Origin: Uloborus plumipes
Lineage: Eukaryota; Arthropoda; Arachnida; Araneae; Uloboridae
Length of the DNA: 64,000 nt
Assembly: GCA_038373865.1 (NCBI GenBank)
Contig: JAXGGA010002348.1
Coordinates: forward strand, 1-64,000
Direction of reading: 5' to 3'
The notes under the pieces are model-generated. The model had not been told where the DNA came from, made no database searches, and was given only the letters and a program-made list of their open reading frames with translations. Numbering within the stretch: the stretch's first letter is position 1; the number at the start of each line of letters is the position of its first letter. Positions 54,901-64,000 of this stretch are shown in pieces. The position numbers and the translations under genes are program-made.

Positions 54901-57900
54901 ATTGTCTTGTTAACATGTTTAATTGATTAAATGTACAAGATCACTGGCTAATTTAAGCTCAAGAAAATGCTGTGCAAATGTAAAATTATTTTTATTTAAT
55001 AGAGGGTGTAACCTCCAGAATTTTGAAGGCAAGCCTGCAAGCGTGCATGCATTATGTCATACAGGTGCCGAATGTCACTTTCTGGTATGGAGTTCCATGC
55101 TTGTTGCACTTGCTGTGTCAATACTAGGACCGTCATTGCTGACTGTGGATGATGCTCGAAGTGCCATCCCATGATATCCCATACGTTATCAATTGGAGAC
55201 AGACCTGGTGATTTTGCAGGTCATGGTAACATGTCAGCACTCTGTAGAGCACATTGCGTTACAGCAGCGATGTGAGGGCGAGCGTTATCCGGTTGGAAAA
55301 CGCCCTCTTGAATGCTACTCATGAAGGGCTGTACTACTGGTTAAATTAACAGACTGACGACAAATTTTCGGTCAGTGAGTTTGGGATAACCAGAAGAATG
55401 CCCCTGCTGATGTAGAAAATTGCTCCAGAGACCATAACTCCAGGTGTGAGTCTCGTGTGTCTAGGCCGTAGACCGCTTGGATGCAGGCGGTCCCCTGGCC
55501 TCCTTCTGACCAATATACAGCCACCATTGGCACTAACTCAGAATCTGTTTTCATCAAAAATTACAACAGATCTCCACTCCGACCTCCAGTGAGCTCTGTC
55601 GTGGCACCACTACCGTCGGAAAAGGCAATGGTTTGCAGTCAATGGAATACCGGCTACAGGCTGCCTGGCTCGGAGCTGTCCTTGAAGTAAACAGTTTCTT
55701 ACCGTTCCTTGGGTCACGACGGTGCCAACTGCAGCTCGAATGTCAGCCGCAGATGCAGTACGATGCGCCACAGCCGTACGCAAGATTCGGCGATCTTCCT
55801 TCTCAGTCGTGCCACGTGGCAGCTCGGAACTCGATCTTCTTGAGGTAGTACCATCCCTTGCCCATAGCTTCCAATAATCATGCATGGTGGAAACATTCCC
55901 ACCCAAGTCTTTCTGCAATATCGCGAAATGCAAATCCACCTTCTCGTAGCCAATTTGTACGACCTCGTTTAAACTCGGTCAGCTGTTGATAATGGCTTCT
56001 TCGTCTTCTTAAAAGGTATTCCTGGCTAAAATGAACGCAATTCGTCCAATTTCATGGAAAAATAATACACATGAGCTTCACAACACGCTTTTAAAACAAG
56101 CCTTATTTGCATGTTCTGAGTGACGCCAGCTGCGCCACACTTATGCGCGGAACACGAAATTTCAATCGATGTCATCTTTCAGTTGTATAAACACGCCTAC
56201 CAAATTTCGTTTATCTAACACAAGTCTTTCTTGGTGTTGGGATTTTTTTTTCCGCCAGTGTAAATAAGTATGTTGTTACCATAGGTAAAATCAAGAGCAC
56301 ACAAAACAAAATGCCATTAAACTTCCAAATCTGAAACTTATAGCCCTCATGATTTCCTTTTAAACTATCATCATAAAAATAATATCATCATTGAGTTGAG
56401 TTGGTGGCTTGAAAAATTTTACAAATCACCATGGTTTTTAACTCGCTTTTCATACTTTTCCAACCATAATCCAATAATTATAGAGACACTGAACTACTAA
56501 TGGGCAAGATTTTTCAATGAATAGCATGTATGAGCGCTTTACTGATTCCGCCATATGTTTAATATAAGATTCCTTGCTGTGCCAGAGATTTTAATCCTAT
56601 TAAAATGTGTAACAAAACTTTTAAAGCATTTTGTTACATTTTACATATTTAAATTTGATGACACAGATTTAGGGGAGGGGGACTCACATGACCAATTTTA
56701 TCTGCTCTTTTATTTTTCAAAAAACATTATAATTTATTAGAGCAAAAGTCCCCCACGATTGAATAAGCTTGTCTTTGCATCATGGAATTTTTTAAGATTT
56801 TATAAAATTATTTCTTTATTCAATGATATTTTAAAAATATTTTAATTAGAAACTAAAAGTTTCGATTTAAACTTTTAAAATTTGCCTCTCTTATATAGTT
56901 TCAACTCTCATAAACAAAACTGTGGTGTACATCATAAGTAGTATGTATTTCATGTATCGAATCCATGGAAAAATACTTTTTTTAGCATTAAAAAAAATAT
57001 AAATCTTATTTGTTTTCACTACACTACTGAAAATTTAGTTCATAGTAGGTATTGAAGTCAATTAGAGGAATTCAGAACTGTGCATATTGAAACCAAGTTT
57101 GAACAATTTTAAATTGTAGATATTGCAACTAATTTATTGATGAAGTAACCAAATCTTTAAAAATTAAATCAATGTACCTTGAACGTAGATATAATATTGT
57201 TTCAAAGTCTTTTAACCTGGTCACATTCAGGGATAATATATTAAAATTCATTGAGGTTTGTTGTGGAAAAAAAAGCTGCTGAAAATAATTAAAAACCAAT
57301 TGTGTGTTTGAACTAATCTAAAAGTTGTGTCAAAAAACTCAGGCAGAAAAGAGTGGTATTTGTTAAAAAGATGATAATTCAAATTTGAAAAATATGTTGC
57401 TAAAATTATGAAAAAATAATTTTTACTAATTTTAAAATTCAGATGAAAGGCTGACACATAATGAAATGCAACAATTAAGAATTAGTATTGAAAAAATATT
57501 TGCTATCACAGAAAATTCATGTTTGGATTTAGCAAAAAGAAATAAATCATGAAATGAAGCCGAAGTTTAAGGTAGTAGTCTGGTAACTTATGCCTATTTT
57601 TATGACTTTTTTGGAGGGTGGTTTTTTATAGGAAAATAAAAATGAATCATCTTGAATTTTAAGAGTGTTTTTATTTACATATTGAAAATATAAAAAAAAA
57701 TTATTTGAAAAAATTTAATAGTTTATTACTATTTTTATTGTCACTCGAAGTTGGAACTTCAAAAAAAAAATGCACGTGGGTGGCCCGGGTGATTTTGGCT
57801 CTTGATGTTATCTGAAATCAAATATTCTTGATTATTCTTAATCTATAGACATGTCATTCTGGTCGGAACTACTGAAGTTAAATTTCAAGGGTAAATAACA

Positions 57901-60900
57901 AAATGGCGGACTTTGAAAAAAAAAGTCCTTTTATTTTAGCAAAGAAAGGGTTGTAAAATAAAAAGTTAGGGGTGAAAAAAATTATCGTTAGTTCCGACGA
58001 GAACTATAAGTGTGTAGAACAGCCTGTTAAAATTTGAAAGCAATCGGTTCAGTAGAAAAAAAGTTAGGACCCGGGCCGACCAGAAAAACAATGTTTTGAG
58101 AAAAACGCGTTTAAAGTTCAACAACAAACTCCGAGGCGCTCTAGGAAACTCGTTATAACTCCCAAAATATTTCGAATTTCTGTCTGCTATTTTCACAGTA
58201 TATTCTCAAGACATTGTACTTTCAAATCAAGCGAAAACAAATTTTTTGATATTTTGAACTTAAGTTACCAGACTACTACCTTAAAGAAATATGCAATAGT
58301 TTTTCTTTAAAGAACTGCTCCAATTCATGTGCATGAGTACCTCCTTTCTCTTTTTTTTTTTCAAAAATATTTTGTAAAATTTATGAAAATTAATATGGTT
58401 TTTGAACAATTTCTTTGTTTTGCTGTTTAGACACATCGTCGTTATCTTCGTTGTCCTGGTGCTGTAACTGTATGTCATTTGAAAAAGTTTTTACGGTCAA
58501 AATATGGACTGAATCCTGGTGAAAAAGTATGTGGTGTATTTTTCTCCCTCATTTCTGAATTACATTTGAATGATTTTAATTTGAGCTATCATACAAATTT
58601 TAGCTGCTCATATTGTCATATTCCACTAGTGAAACAATAATCCATGAAACGAATCTGAATAGAATGTCATTTTGTAGAATGATTTTAACAAATGCAATCT
58701 TTAGACTGAATATGAACACGTCAGTGTGTTTAGCTTTTTAAAATCTGACCTTAAAACTGCTAAGATTTAAAAGAAAAAAAAAAAAAAAAGATTCTTGAAG
58801 ATTTCACCCAAATCAGTTATTTAGAGAAACAAGACTTTTTAAATGTGCTAATAATGTTGATTATTTCTGCCCTATAAAATTCTGTGACATATTTTAAATC
58901 TGGGTTCATATTTTTAAAAATAATTCATTTTTTATCGTACCCATGCTTGCTTAGCAGTGGTAAAAATAAGAATTTAAATCTGGGCATCACAATGATGTCA
59001 GAGAAAAATTTATTACATTTTTGATATTTTTTTAGTGATTATTGAATTGATATTTATTTTTAAAAAAGTTTGCATGGAGGATTTTTTTTTAAATATGCAT
59101 ATTAACTGCATATAATTAGCAGTTATTGTATATTTGAGCTAAAAACCTTTAACTGTTTCCACATTGATAGTAGGGCAATTCCATTTTAATAGAAAGTATC
59201 AATTGCTACATAAAACAATCTTCAAAGACTCCAAATATGTTTGCTTGAATTTTATGAAGAATATGGGCTCTACTTCTATAAAATACTGCTAAATTTTAAG
59301 GCTTTCCAGAAACAATATTTATATGGTGGTTTTTTGGCATCCTAATATATCTTACGAGATACATTTGTTACGGAGAAAATAACATTATTTACATATTTTT
59401 CTGGAAATATTCAAAATTTAACTGTATTATATAAAAATAGTCCATTTTCTTCATAAAATTTATACAATGAAACAAGTATTTGACATATTTCTAGCTGTTT
59501 TGTGAGAAACATATCTATTGCCTTGAATTTGAACAGCAGTTTAAAAAAGACGCTTAGTTATTCTCTGGTTTTTATGTAAAATTTGCCTAGTAAATGAAGT
59601 CAATTAATTCAATTAATGCAGAAAATTTTTCTTATTGTTATAACTAGAGATGGCGTGAAGTGGGGTTTAGCCGAAGCGCCGAATACCAAAACTTCGGCCA
59701 ACTAATGACCGAAGCCTAGGCTGCTCCACATATTGAAATTTTAAAATAGAACGTGTAATAAATGCATGCAATATGATACTACACTCCATATTCTTCAATA
59801 TTCTTAATGTTACACAACAGTTTTAGCATAATGATTCAGTTTTAAATTAATTTAAAATTTACTAGTTAAAGTATTTACTTCTGTTTTGTACTGCAGGGCT
59901 CGGAGTTGTCCTGGAATTCCTGGATTTCCTGATTTTTTTTTTTTCACGTCCTGGAATGTCCTTGAATTTCACTACATGTCCTGGGATTCCTGGAATTTTA
60001 AGCCTTACTTTCTGTTATTTAAAAAAATGTATGTATTAAATGAAAAAAAAAAGCGTTAGAATCAGCAAGAATGTTCGTATTTTCTCATCGCCGCGCTCTC
60101 ATTTGTCGCAGCGGTTAAAACTAGAGAACCTGTTAAAACCAGTCTCCTCCTCTGATCACGTGATCGGAGAGCAGATTTGGCGCATGCCCTATTATGGCAT
60201 TTTTGTTTGGGAAGCGATCGCACATCGCGGGCATGTCGTTAGTGATTGGAGGGTTTTCATTGTCGGTTGCTGCTGCTGCTGCTAATCTCTGGTGATCGTG
60301 TGCATAGCGTTAATTCGAAAAAATGCCGCGAGACACTAAATTTTCAACTTATTGGTTGGACAACAAGGATCGGAATGAGGATGTGATTAAAACATGGTGT
60401 TCTGCATCGGAAAAAAGTGAACTTTCTGCCAATTGCTTTGTTTGTCAGAAAGAATTTAGCATTGCAAACATGGGATTTGCAGCACTGCTGTCGCATGCTG
60501 ATGGTGAGAAACATAAGAGCAAAATGAAAAGCAATGCAAACCAATCCTTTTTAACTTTTAGCAATCAGCCTGGAAGTAACTCAAGTGGAGTTGCAAAAGT
60601 CGTTTTGGTGTCAAAAAATGGCTCAAAGTGGATACCGACTACGGATGCTGACAAAATTCTTAAAGCAGAAGCAGTTTTGGTTTTAGAAGCGATTAAAAAT
60701 AACTTTTCTTTTTCTTCGCTTGGGGATCTAGTAGAACTTTTTCCACCTGTGTTTGAAGATTCTGTAATTGCAAAAGGGATAAAATTGTCTGAAAAAAGGT
60801 TAGATATGTTGTTAATTTTGGTTTAGCACCATATTTTAAATTACACCTTTTTCGCGATATTGGCTCGTCATATTGTTTTGCATTACATAATAAACATGTG

Positions 60901-62401
60901 ACCCCTTACAAGGTGTGTTGTGCAAGATTGTCCATTTTGTTGGTCTTTATGTCATCAGAATCTTTGTTAAATTGTCTATTGATTTCAGAAAAAAGTATAG
61001 TGTTTCTCATTAAAAATGCAAATATATAATATGCTTCTGAATCATAATGTATAACAATGTCCCAACTAGCATCTTAAGTTTAAATTCATAACTATCATAA
61101 TTATTTAGAAAACGCTTAGTTTGTTTAGCGAAAAGCAGGCTGACTATAATCTTAAATTATTGATTGTTCAACATGTCATGCACAGAATAAGTTTTTGTTT
61201 TTTGACAAATGTATGTTTGAGAACATTTAAAAAGCATTGAACTCTCTAGAGGGGGGTAGCAACAGCGGCTGCGGATTTTTTTTTTTTTTAATTTGTATTC
61301 CTTAATGGCATCTAATTTCATCATCTGCTAGCTGGAGATCATAATTTTCATTGATCTTTAGCGGATAAAATTAGTATATCCAAGATACTTATTTCAACAA
61401 AAAAAAAGATAAGTGTAATTAGCCCTTTATATTACTGTACTATGTATGATTATGTATTGTGGGTGCCACATGCTCCAAAAGCCGTGGCTGAATAGTGTCC
61501 TGGAATTGTCCTGGAGTTTTATAAAAATTATGTCCTGGAATTTTAAAATTAGAACTCCGAGCCCTGGTACTGGTAATACAAGGAAAGAAGACATTTCTAA
61601 TTGTTTTATTAAAATAAGTAGAATGAGCATTATTAGAATATTAAAAGCATGTTCTACATTTGAGCTGATGTTTATAATAAACCAACTGATATGATCAAAT
61701 ATTATATTACTATAAATTAGCTGCTATTTGTCTTTTATCAACATTACAGTTAGAGATGGCGCGAATCGCAGTTTAGGTGAAACGCCGAATACCGAAGATT
61801 CGGCCAACTAATGGCCGAAGTTTTGTCTTGTGCATATATTGACTTTAACATTGAATGCATTAATATTGTATGCAATAGGATATTGTTCTCCATATGTATT
61901 AATATTCCTAGTTTTAAGCAACCTTTTAAGCTTACTGTCTCATTTTTAATTTAATTTTACTAGTTAAAGTATTTATTTTGCTTTATACTGGTAGTCTCAG
62001 AAAAGCAGACAGTTCTGTTTTTTTAATTGTAAATGAGCAATATGAAGCATTTTTTGGAATAAGAAAAACATCTCCTACAGTTAAGTTGATAGTAAAAATG
62101 AAATCAACTGATATGATTAAATATTAAATCACAGAATAATTTAACTAGAAATTAGCTACTTTTTACATTATGTTATAATATTGTGTATATAACAGAATCC
62201 CATAAAACCTTTGTGTTTGAATTTTTTCAGTAACTCTTAAAATAATTTGTATGGGTAGTATTCTGTTGTGTGTACATATATTTGCATAAAATTAATATCA
62301 GTTATAACTTTTTCTTTTAGGTTGATATATTGTATATGCATGACATTCTCAAAGATCAATATACATTAATAGATTTGGCTTACATCTACTCTTGGAAAAG
62401 G
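42840..62401 (+). CDS. BMI1/PCGF4 (Psc-type) Polycomb RING finger protein, partial, 226 aa in window
   Basis: Subunit of Polycomb repressive complex 1; the RING partners RING1/RNF2 for H2A ubiquitination and the RAWUL domain binds PHC/SAM partners. Exons: 42840-42951, 45306-45396, 49915-49970, 50495-50542, 52090-52201, 53685-53733, 54693-54725, 58431-58526, 62321-62401; all GT-AG and in phase. RING ligands C18, C21, C34, H36, C39, C42, C53, C56 fall at the same residue numbers as in human BMI1. [20 protein letters not shown] (about 72-91) is identical to BMI1. [18 protein letters not shown] and the RAWUL start [20 protein letters not shown] follow, to [10 protein letters not shown]-like [10 protein letters not shown]. 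The exon with the end of RAWUL is not in the remaining 1.6 kb. The RING centre ([20 protein letters not shown]) is more divergent than in most BMI1 proteins. Confidence 0.95.
43612..43744. repeat. Hairpin with about 50-bp arms
   Basis: GAAGTTAGAAATACAAGACA through AATAAAATATTAA (43612-43658) is repeated in reverse complement at about 43697-43744 with two or three mismatches, and a loop of about 40 bp. Confidence 0.85.
44071..44085. promoter_or_regulatory. AGGTCACAGTGACCT palindrome
   Basis: A perfect pair of AGGTCA half-sites inverted with a 3-bp spacer, within the longer palindrome GGAGGTCACAGTGACCTCT. It probably belongs to the same repeat family as the copies near 28160 and 38430-38519. 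Confidence 0.4.
45306..45396 (+). CDS. BMI1-like coding exon 2 (second half of RING)
   Basis: 91 nt, encoding (F)[18 protein letters not shown] and [11 protein letters not shown]. It supplies C39, C42, C53 and C56. Acceptor TTCCAG, donor AG|GTAATT. Confidence 0.92.
46446..48038 (+). mobile_element. hAT element with decayed ZBED-type transposase
   Basis: The left end is CAGGGGCAACCAACC and the right end is ...GGGAATCCCTG. The flanks are GATTAAGA and GCTTAAGA, an 8-bp TSD with one or two changes. Plus-strand fragments resemble ZBED5/SCAND3-type hAT transposases: [18 protein letters not shown] (46613-46670), VVNFIKSRAL-like [20 protein letters not shown] (about 47150-47215), LLLHTEGK (about 47240), [20 protein letters not shown] (about 47425-47485). 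Frameshifts and stops break it, and a MITE interrupts it at 46725-47055. Confidence 0.82.
46725..47055. mobile_element. hAT-like MITE nested in the hAT element
   Basis: The ends CAGGGTTCGAAATTAC and (inverted) CAGGGTTAGAAATTAGTA are inverted repeats. The interior contains GGTCCACTGGTCTCAGACC, with a perfect ACTGGTCT-C-AGACCAGT hairpin. Flanking 8-mers do not match, so the TSD is lost or the boundaries are slightly off. Confidence 0.6.
48047..48311. repeat. Hairpin-type MITE, about 265 bp
   Basis: Arms of about 40 bp (TCGCACGCCTATAAGAATAC, TGTCACAACTC and their inverse at 48272-48311) flank about 185 bp of AT-rich sequence. It starts directly after the TSD of the hAT element. Confidence 0.75.
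49050..49085 (+). repeat. Hairpin upstream of the ribozyme
   Basis: CTGGTA-a-TCTAATTT-TC-AAATTAG-c-TACCAG forms a stem of about 13 bp with a tiny loop. It lies 46 bp before the hammerhead 5' strand and probably belongs to the same element. Confidence 0.75.
49131..49199 (+). ncRNA. Hammerhead ribozyme, type I, minimal stem III
   Basis: The catalytic core is complete: CTGATGA (49150-49156), stem II GTGC/GCAC with loop ATAATAA (49157-49171), GAAA (49172-49175), then CTGCAG and the cleavage triplet GTC ending at 49183. Stem I pairs 49131-49149 with 49184-49199: G49-C84, U48-A85, C46-G87, C45-G88, A44-U89, C40-G91, C39-G92, U38-A93, U37-A94, A36-U95, then U34-A96, U33-A97, U32-A98 and G31-C99, with a small internal loop. 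Stem III is two pairs at most (CU GC AG); CUGCAG is self-complementary, so a dimer could form a 6-bp stem III. This layout is the one described for Penelope-like elements. No reverse transcriptase is nearby. Confidence 0.85.
49915..49970 (+). CDS. BMI1-like coding exon 3
   Basis: 56 nt, encoding [18 protein letters not shown], nearly identical to vertebrate BMI1. Acceptor TTTCAG, donor A|GTTAGT. Confidence 0.95.
50495..50542 (+). CDS. BMI1-like coding exon 4
   Basis: 48 nt, encoding [16 protein letters not shown]. Acceptor TTTTAG, donor AAG|GTGAGT. Phase fits both neighbours. Confidence 0.95.
51640..51995 (+). repeat. Diverged copy of repeat family B
   Basis: Shares the order of landmarks with 1500-1868: CCCCTTTTGGAACA, TTTTGAGCTATG, GACTGAGAAAACTACG, CAGCATTCATTCAGAGTTGAG, and a terminal AAAGGGAAGTAAAAA. 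It has lost the terminal hairpin. Confidence 0.5.
52090..52201 (+). CDS. BMI1-like coding exon 5
   Basis: 112 nt, with [20 protein letters not shown] and [12 protein letters not shown], aligning with BMI1 EDRGEV..RIITDDEIISLSIEFFD. Acceptor TTTCAG, donor AC|GTGAGT. Confidence 0.94.
52202..54692. other. BMI1-like introns 5 and 6
   Basis: AT-rich sequence. A segment near 54180-54240 (TAGCTATCGAGGGGATGTTGAGATGAAG...) is related to 2375-2410 and is probably an old retroelement piece. Nothing else is recognised. Confidence 0.55.
53685..53733 (+). CDS. BMI1-like coding exon 6
   Basis: 49 nt, encoding [16 protein letters not shown], a poorly conserved linker. It is supported by the TGCAG acceptor after a polypyrimidine tract, a GAG|GTACGT donor and matching phase. 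Confidence 0.8.
54693..54725 (+). CDS. BMI1-like coding exon 7 (microexon-like)
   Basis: 33 nt, encoding [11 protein letters not shown]. Acceptor TTTTTAG, donor CAA|GTAAGT. It is phase 0 on both sides, so skipping would keep the frame; support is from sites and phase rather than conservation. Confidence 0.7.
54832..56260 (-). mobile_element. Tc1-type transposon, 1429 bp, inactive
   Basis: The ends CACTGGCGGAAAAAAAAATC and its inverse are flanked by TA on both sides. The transposase runs on the minus strand from about 55990 to 54985: [20 protein letters not shown], an HTH region [20 protein letters not shown] with one frame break, [25 protein letters not shown] (first Asp), [15 protein letters not shown] (second Asp) and [18 protein letters not shown] (third acid, Asp where Tc1 has Glu). 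The LPWPA motif has become LP-stop-PA, and several other frameshifts or stops are present. The spacing between the last two acids is 32 residues instead of 34. Confidence 0.93.
57571..58280. mobile_element. TTAA-flanked TIR element, 710 bp
   Basis: The ends GGTAGTAGTCTGGTAACTTA and its inverse are flanked on both sides by TTAA. TTAA duplication is typical of piggyBac and Kolobok elements. No transposase is present. It lies in BMI1-like intron 7, about 150 bp before exon 8. Confidence 0.85.
58431..58526 (+). CDS. BMI1-like coding exon 8 (RAWUL start)
   Basis: 96 nt, encoding [20 protein letters not shown] onward to YGLNPGEK, matching BMI1 [20 protein letters not shown]. Acceptor GTTTAG, donor AAA|GTATGT. 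Confidence 0.95.
59894..61566 (+). mobile_element. hAT-like element, 1.67 kb, with zinc-finger ORF
   Basis: The ends are CAGGGCTCGGAGTTGTCC and GAACTCCGAGCCCTG, followed inside by repeated GTCCTGGAATT words at both ends. Flanks TTTTGTACTG and GTACTGGTAA overlap by GTACTG. The second copy of the host repeat (ATACTGGTAG near 61987) shows the uninterrupted site, so the duplication appears to be 6 bp rather than the usual 8. Confidence 0.8.
60323..60826 (+). CDS. hAT-associated zinc-finger protein, 167 aa
   Basis: An intact frame from ATG ([12 protein letters not shown]) to TAG. Residues about 38-62 carry [19 protein letters not shown] then [11 protein letters not shown], a BED-like C2H2 finger (C38, C41, H56, H62 approximately) found at the N-terminus of many hAT-derived proteins in animals. 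The DDE catalytic core is absent; the frame ends after a short helical region ([20 protein letters not shown]). It may be a 3'-truncated transposase or a separately used DNA-binding protein. Whether it is expressed is unknown. Confidence 0.65.
   Translation: MPRDTKFSTYWLDNKDRNEDVIKTWCSASEKSELSANCFVCQKEFSIANMGFAALLSHADGEKHKSKMKSNANQSFLTFSNQPGSNSSGVAKVVLVSKNGSKWIPTTDADKILKAEAVLVLEAIKNNFSFSSLGDLVELFPPVFEDSVIAKGIKLSEKRLDMLLILV
62321..62401 (+). CDS. BMI1-like coding exon 9 (RAWUL, last in window)
   Basis: 81 nt, encoding [20 protein letters not shown] and YIYSWKR, matching BMI1 [27 protein letters not shown]. Acceptor TTTTAG, donor AGG|GTATGT. The gene continues to the right. Confidence 0.95.
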
Positions 62402-63412
62402 GTATGTTTTTTTTATTTTGGAACATTTATTTTATCTTTAATTCACAATTCTTTAAAAGAACATGTTTATTGTACCAATGGTTGGCCAAATTCTATTTTT
62501 AATGGGCAAATAAAATATCTTAAATCACTCAGTTATAACAATCCTTATAATTTCAATTATAACTTTTTCTATTAGTTTTTTACATTAATTGAATTTACTT
62601 AAATTGTAGGAGTACTATGAAGTGTTTTTAAAGCAAATCAAAAGAAGCCATAAAACTTTCTTTGAAAGATAGAAAAACTAGCTTTTATTGTTTGTTTGTT
62701 TATTTACTTTAATCCTCTAATAGATTGCCATAATTTGCTTTAATGATAATGAATGATTTCAATATCTTAGGGCTTGTAATATTTATTTAAAAATTTATTG
62801 TACGTTTAAGTGTGAGGTCTAAGAAGTATGGTAGATACAAAAGAATTTCACTGAAGATACTGTCGCCAAACTGAGTGTGGTCGGCATTGTGATGCTGTAT
62901 GATATGCTTCCTGTTGAATATTACTAGCCTCTTGCCATACTCCCTAGTCCTTGTATCCTGTAAATTCAACTTATTCTTTGCTTAGAAAAAAAATATTGCA
63001 TGTAAGTAGTTCAATAATAAGATATTAAAACATCACAACAAAGAGTTCTTTGCTTCTAAAAATGTACTTCAAAAATGAGATTTTCACATTACCATCATAC
63101 TGCAAGAAGTCATAAGCACTGATCAAAATTGTATCACAAAGTAAAGTTTCAGTACTTATACGCATACAGAGAAAAAAAAAACAAGCAGATTTCATGATTT
63201 CGCACTGCACGCTTTTTCTTTTTTTTTATTTCGTAAATGGACAGACATAATACTTTATTTTGAGCACATGCTATTAGATCTGTCCGAATGAGTTCATTAT
63301 ATTGATCTTTTACTGTATACTGAAAAGTGAATAAATATAAGTGTTAACAATTTTATTATGCAATATATTACATTATCTTACACAATTTCATTCAACCTTA
63401 AAATATATATAT
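62402..63412. other. BMI1-like intron 9 (start), nothing recognised
   Basis: AT-rich. A minus-strand frame at 62969-62787 (MNLQDTRTREYGKRLVIFNR) is not low-complexity but I do not recognise it. The next coding exon of the BMI1-like gene is not found here. Confidence 0.5.
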
Positions 63413-63591
63413 CAGGGACGTGCCGTCTGGGTAGGCAAGGTAGGCAGTGCCTACCCACGAAAAAATCATACCAACCTCACCACTTCATTCAATGACATTT
63501 AATACATTGATTGGAAAAAAATATTTACGTATCACACAGAAAGAACAGCCAAAAAGAAAAAAAAAAGGAATTATCCCATTTTTGTACACTA

Positions 63592-63640
63592 TATACGAAG
63601 GTCGAAAAGCAGCGATCGACGCTGCTTTTCGACCTCCGTA
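63592..63640. repeat. Strong hairpin, 22-bp stem
   Basis: ATACGAAGGTCGAAAAGCAGCG, loop ATCGA, then the reverse complement with one mismatch (CGCTGCTTTTCGACCTCCGTAT). Confidence 0.92.
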
Positions 63641-63731
63641 TCTATGCAACACTTAGCATTGGGACACCCCCGTACCTTGCCTTTTTCTCCCTTCGCGTCA
63701 GCCAAAGCGACGGCGGAGGCAGAATAAAATC

Positions 63732-63774
63732 AGCCTATGAGCCTGAGCGTAGCTGACGAGCTACGCTCGTAGGC
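63732..63774. repeat. Second hairpin
   Basis: AGCCTATGAGCC-TGAGCGTAGCT pairs with AGCTACGCTCGTAGGCT, giving an outer and an inner stem (GAGCGTAGCT/AGCTACGCTC) around TGACG-type loop sequence, with a bulge. Confidence 0.8.
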
Positions 63775-64000
63775 TACATTCGGTCTCTGCCGCTCCTCGA
63801 TTCTCCGCAGAAAATTTCAAGCGTCATGTGCAGAGCGGTGAGCTTTAGGGAAATTCTCAATGGTTTTGGTATCTTGATTCGTTTTTTATGTGGTGTTTTG
63901 TTTTCTACTACAAAATATTTCCGTGATTTTCAAATGTATCGTTTTTTCATTTGTCATTTTTTCCCCGTGTTTAATTTAAAACCACAGGATAGTAGTTCCG

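Larger units (their letters stand above)
59645..62160. repeat. Two direct copies of a roughly 410-bp repeat
   Basis: Copy 1 is 59645-59893 plus 61567-61735; copy 2 is 61751-62160. Both begin AGAGATGGCG, contain GCCGAATACC.AA.ATTCGGCC or its variant, TACTAGTTAAAGTATTTA, and ATCAACTGATATGAT or its variant. The copies have diverged considerably. Confidence 0.75.
58527..62320. other. BMI1-like intron 8
   Basis: 3.8 kb. It contains two tandem copies of a TAGAGATGGCG-starting repeat (59645-61735 and 61751-62160), the first interrupted by a hAT-like element. 58527-59640 has nothing recognisable. Confidence 0.7.
63413..64000. mobile_element. Left part of a probable hAT element
   Basis: It begins CAGGGACGTGCCGTCTGGG and GTAGGCAAGGTAGGCAGTGC after an AT-rich flank, a typical hAT-like tip. 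The right end is not seen and may lie outside the window. It contains two strong GC-rich hairpins (63592-63640 and 63732-63774). Confidence 0.55.

Noticed and set aside
62402..64000. Final RAWUL exon of the BMI1-like gene
   Set aside because: No frame resembling GPLPLKYRV with an acceptor was found, so the gene is reported as running off the window.
1..64000. tRNA or rRNA genes
   Set aside because: No stretch with tRNA A/B boxes plus a cloverleaf, or with rRNA similarity, was recognised by eye; a tRNAscan run would be decisive.

Overview
The window is AT-rich nuclear DNA from an animal, most likely an arthropod (possibly a chelicerate; the clade is inference). Evidence: two conserved metazoan genes split by many introns with good GT-AG sites, very large introns, and a dense load of hAT, Tc1/mariner, pogo-like, Helitron and foldback elements typical of arthropod genomes. 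There are no operons, CRISPR arrays or recognisable bacterial genes.

Two genes lie head to head. On the minus strand, positions 40388 to 6448, is a complete 10-coding-exon orthologue of splicing factor 45 (SPF45/RBM17). All exon phases agree and the model gives 432 residues: N-terminal MSLYD motif, Arg/Asp-rich repeat region, G-patch and a C-terminal UHM with its R-Y-F motif. On the plus strand, 42840 to 62401 and running off the right edge, are nine coding exons (226 residues) of a Polycomb-group RING finger protein of the BMI1/PCGF4/Psc type, with RING, central conserved segment and most of the RAWUL domain. The last part of RAWUL and the C-terminus lie beyond the window. About 2.4 kb separates the two start codons and should hold both promoters.

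Nearly everything else is mobile DNA. 1-6.3 kb: hairpin-ended MITE-like repeats, a long-TIR element and old tandem repeats. RBM17 introns: a mariner relic, hAT MITEs with exact 8-bp target-site duplications (TSDs), a 1.6-kb TIR element carrying a recurring GTTACCGATCTGA motif, and three kilobase-scale foldback palindromes (about 19.5-22.6, 26.3-30.3 and 34.3-35.9 kb). One foldback holds a 2.6-kb hAT element that itself holds a 0.3-kb hAT MITE. There is also a Helitron with a hAT MITE inside it. BMI1-like gene introns: a hAT with BED-type transposase fragments, a decayed Tc1, a TTAA-flanked TIR element and a hAT-like element encoding an intact 167-residue zinc-finger ORF.

The most striking observation is a well-formed hammerhead ribozyme at 49131-49199 in intron 2 of the BMI1-like gene, with full catalytic core, covarying-looking stems and a minimal stem III, the architecture known from Penelope-like elements. 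Also notable are a GC-AG intron in RBM17 that forms a 4-nt tandem donor, and recurrent transposon-borne palindromes matching the nuclear-receptor consensus AGGTCAnnnTGACCT.
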